From NCBI RefSeq assembly GCF_902381825.1, contig NZ_LR698973.1, forward strand, positions 1,974,216 through 2,038,215: 64,000 nt of DNA, written 5' to 3'. Shown one piece after another: positions 62,178-64,000 of this stretch. The DNA comes from Pseudocoprococcus catus. GTDB lineage: Bacteria > Bacillota > Clostridia > Lachnospirales > Lachnospiraceae. The stretch's first letter is position 1, and every line of letters begins with the position of its first letter. The position numbers were made by a program, and so were the translations under genes. The notes under the pieces are model-generated. The model saw nothing but the letters and a program-made list of their open reading frames with translations, made no database searches and was not told where the DNA came from.

Positions 62178-62190
62178 AGCCCCCGGTTTT
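62165..62190. terminator. Terminator of the integrase, probably also serving queA
   Basis: ACCAGGGGC pairs with GCCCC.GGT (one mismatch); TTTTACTTG follows on the plus strand and TTCTTTTTTGTTTTTG on the minus strand. On the minus strand it lies 38 bp past the rebuilt queA stop, so the phage seems to supply queA with a new terminator. Confidence 0.8.
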
Positions 62191-62227
62191 ACTTGATTCT
62201 TTTGATTACAAATGTACGATTTGGGTA

Positions 62228-63253
62228 TCATTCTATAAACATCGCATCCCCGAAGCTGAAGAAACGATAACGCTCCTGAACAGCTGTCTCGTAGGCATGC
62301 ATAATATGTTCTTTGCCTGCCAGTGCAGAGACGAGCATTAGAAGTGTTGATTCCGGAAGGTGGAAATTGGTAATGAGCGCATCAATGCATTTGAATTTGT
62401 AGCCCGGATAGATGAAAATTTCCGTCCATCCTCCTGCAGCATGCATGGTGCCGTCTTCATCCGCCACGGATTCCAGTGTACGTGTGCTGGTGGTACCAAC
62501 GGCGATGACTCTGCCGCCGCGTTTTTTTGTATCATTGATGATATCAGCGGCTTCCTGAGTGACCTGATAATACTCAGAATGCATATGGTGCTGTGTCACA
62601 TCCTCCACCTTAACAGGACGGAATGTGCCCAGGCCCACATGAAGGGTCACACGGGCGATGCGGATGCCTTTGGCTTCAATGGCCGCCAGAAGTTCCGGTG
62701 TAAAATGCAGTCCGGCTGTGGGTGCAGCGGCACTGCCTTCATGTTTGGCATAGACTGTCTGGTAACGGTTTTTGTCCTGAAGTTTGTGGGTGATATATGG
62801 CGGCAGCGGCATTTCACCTAACTGGTCAAGGATTTCTTCAAAAATACCTTCGTATTCAAAATGGATCAGACGGTTGCCCTCTTCCACCACATCAATGACT
62901 TCTGCTTTCAGACGCCCGTCACCAAATGTCAGGCGGGTACCCGGTTTTGCTTTTTTGCCCGGACGAACCAGTGTCTCCCAGACATCATTTTCTCTTCTCT
63001 TCAATAAGAGAATTTCAATGTGGGCACCGGTATCCTCTTTCACGCCATAGAGTCTTGCCGGAATGACCTTTGTATCATTGATAACAAGACAGTCTTCAGG
63101 GTTTAAATAATCAATAATATCCTTGAAGATATGATGGCTGATCTCACCGCTTTCGCGGTCAAGCACCATGAGTCTGGAGCTTGACCGGTCTTCTAACGGA
63201 TCCTGAGCGATCAGTTCTTCAGGAAGATCGTAATAAAAATCACTTGTTTTCAT
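62228..63253 (-). CDS. queA: S-adenosylmethionine:tRNA ribosyltransferase-isomerase, 3' end rebuilt by the phage
   Basis: 341 residues, normal length. QueA transfers the ribosyl part of SAM to preQ1 in tRNA, giving epoxyqueuosine. [52 protein letters not shown] and the [15 protein letters not shown] block are intact. The last codons (GDAMFI) are the attR core; the final Glu and the TGA stop come from the element. The pre-integration ending, read across attL, was Lys then TAA. It is 13 bp from pheT in an apparent operon. Confidence 0.97.
   Translation of the reverse strand: MKTSDFYYDLPEELIAQDPLEDRSSSRLMVLDRESGEISHHIFKDIIDYLNPEDCLVINDTKVIPARLYGVKEDTGAHIEILLLKRRENDVWETLVRPGKKAKPGTRLTFGDGRLKAEVIDVVEEGNRLIHFEYEGIFEEILDQLGEMPLPPYITHKLQDKNRYQTVYAKHEGSAAAPTAGLHFTPELLAAIEAKGIRIARVTLHVGLGTFRPVKVEDVTQHHMHSEYYQVTQEAADIINDTKKRGGRVIAVGTTSTRTLESVADEDGTMHAAGGWTEIFIYPGYKFKCIDALITNFHLPESTLLMLVSALAGKEHIMHAYETAVQERYRFFSFGDAMFIE
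62234..62252. repeat. attR, right copy of the 19-bp att core
   Basis: TATAAACATCGCATCCCCG, encoding the last six sense codons before the final residue of queA. Identical to 31,666-31,684. Confidence 0.92.
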
Positions 63254-63266
63254 TGTCTGTCAGCCT

Positions 63267-64000
63267 CTATTTTCTCAGTTCGATGCCAAGGGCTTCAAGG
63301 CCGGCAATGATCTTGTCCATAGCTGCTGTGATATCTTTTTCTTCCAGTGTTCTGTCGTTTGCTCTGAAAGTGATGGAGTAAGCAACGGACTTGTAACCCG
63401 GTTTGATCTGTGAACCTTCGTAGATATCAAACAGATGGTAGCTTTCAAGATGATGACCGCCCTTTTCGCGGATGACTTTTTCAATCTGACCAACAAGGAT
63501 GTCTTTCTTAACCACCATACTGATATCACGGTTTACAGCAGGATGTTTGGCAATGCCCTTGAAATGACGGTCAAATGTTGCCATTTCTGTAATGACAGGC
63601 ATATCAAGAACGGCAATGTAAGCACGTGTCTTCATGTCATAGTTTTCGCATACTTCCGGATGAACTTCACCCATGTAGCCGATGACTTTACCCTGGTAAA
63701 TGATGTTGGCCTGGCGACCCGGATGCAGAAAGTCTTTGCCGGCATTTGGATCATAATCAACGATATCATGCATACCTGCTCTTTCAAGGAATTCCTCCAC
63801 AACACCTTTCATTGTGAAGAAATCGCCTTCACCGTAGAAACCGAGTGTAAACTGAACACGTTCATCAGCGTATTCTGTCAGTGGCAGTGATTTAGGCAGA
63901 TAAATCTTTGCCATTTCGTATAATTTTACATCTTTGTTGCGGCGGTTGAAGTTTCTTGCCAGAGAAACAAGCATGCCGTTTAAAGGTGTTGTTTTCATGA
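63267..64000 (-). CDS. pheT: Phenylalanyl-tRNA synthetase beta subunit (C-terminal part)
   Basis: The frame runs off the right window edge; about 244 residues are visible, the C-terminal third of PheT. It includes part of the B5/B7 core region (GMLVSLARNFNRRNKDVKLY, DYDPNAGKDFLHPGRQANII, VIGYMGEVHPEVCENYDM) and the complete ferredoxin-fold anticodon-binding domain (KHPAVNRDISMVVKKDILVG to the end, about 150-243). PheT with PheS charges tRNA-Phe. The stop is 13 bp from the queA start. Confidence 0.95.
   Translation of the reverse strand, partial: MKTTPLNGMLVSLARNFNRRNKDVKLYEMAKIYLPKSLPLTEYADERVQFTLGFYGEGDFFTMKGVVEEFLERAGMHDIVDYDPNAGKDFLHPGRQANIIYQGKVIGYMGEVHPEVCENYDMKTRAYIAVLDMPVITEMATFDRHFKGIAKHPAVNRDISMVVKKDILVGQIEKVIREKGGHHLESYHLFDIYEGSQIKPGYKSVAYSITFRANDRTLEEKDITAAMDKIIAGLEALGIELRK

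Larger units (their letters stand above)
31666..62252. mobile_element. Integrated prophage-like element with tail module, DGR and serine integrase, lacking head genes
   Basis: The element is bounded by a 19-bp direct repeat (31,666-31,684 and 62,234-62,252) and is about 30.6 kb counting one repeat. A large serine integrase lies 57 bp from the right end. Contents from right to left: integrase, repressor, Cro-like gene, few early genes, tail genes, DGR, lysis genes, left arm of small genes with one plus-strand cargo gene. No terminase, portal, capsid, protease, helicase, primase or polymerase is seen. Both ends lie inside the window, so the missing genes are not simply off the edge. Defective prophage or tail-only particle are the two readings. 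Confidence 0.92.

Overview
The window looks like a chromosome segment of a gut-type, spore-forming member of Clostridia (Bacillota), most likely Lachnospiraceae. This is an inference from gene content: a SpoIIM-like protein next to xerD, Rex, an alr-mazF pair, pyruvate kinase with a C-terminal PEP-utilising domain, MnmM, MntP, two ABC-F ATPases, strong AGGAGG ribosome sites and intrinsic terminators. No rRNA, tRNA or CRISPR array was seen.

Chromosome, left part (1-31,665). The first 1.4 kb is a worn patch: the tail of a tyrosine recombinase, an HD-domain protein, and pieces of a response regulator and of a carbohydrate-binding protein. Next come xerD (broken by one extra T in a T8 run), spoIIM-like, proC, yebC/pmpR, a CorC-type CBS protein, a lone mazF, alr, nnr and rex, almost all on the minus strand. 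Then follow an ABC-F ATPase, a subtilisin-like protease, pyk, a sugar-nucleotide transferase, mnmM, a Cys/Gly-rich mini-protein, leuS, an EF-G-like GTPase with an altered G4 motif, tyrA, a TetR regulator, a radical SAM enzyme, mntP, a second ABC-F, a SEC-C protein and a coiled-coil protein.

Integrated element (31,666-62,252). A 30.6-kb prophage-like element is bounded by a 19-bp direct repeat, one copy of which is the 3' end of queA. A large serine integrase lies at its right end. Integration rebuilt queA with a phage-supplied stop codon and terminator and left queA's old terminator stranded 30 kb away beside attL. Reading right to left, the minus strand carries early-region remnants, a complete siphovirus-type tail module (tail completion, terminator, tube, two chaperones, tape measure, Dit, Tal, BppU-like rod, variable fibre), a diversity-generating retroelement (DGR), a holin and a GH25 lysin, and then a set of small zinc-ribbon, membrane and unknown genes. 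I find no terminase, portal, scaffold/protease, major capsid or replication gene although both ends of the element are visible. A scar at about 57,811 joins a replisome-organiser fragment to the first tail gene. The element therefore either is a decayed prophage or makes tail-only (F-type tailocin-like) particles.

The most striking system is the DGR. A reverse transcriptase (42,939-44,195) and a 158-nt template repeat (44,331-44,488) sit beside a 158-nt variable repeat (44,587-44,744) at the 3' end of the fibre gene. The repeats align without gaps; 21 of 22 differences fall at template adenines on the coding strand, the hallmark of DGR mutagenesis. A 13-bp inverted repeat brackets the template repeat. 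Other notable items are a 20-residue lysine-rich amphipathic peptide gene, a plus-strand nuclease-fold cargo gene with its own promoter, and three copies of one promoter module in the left arm.

Chromosome, right part (62,228-64,000): queA and the 3' end of pheT, on the minus strand.
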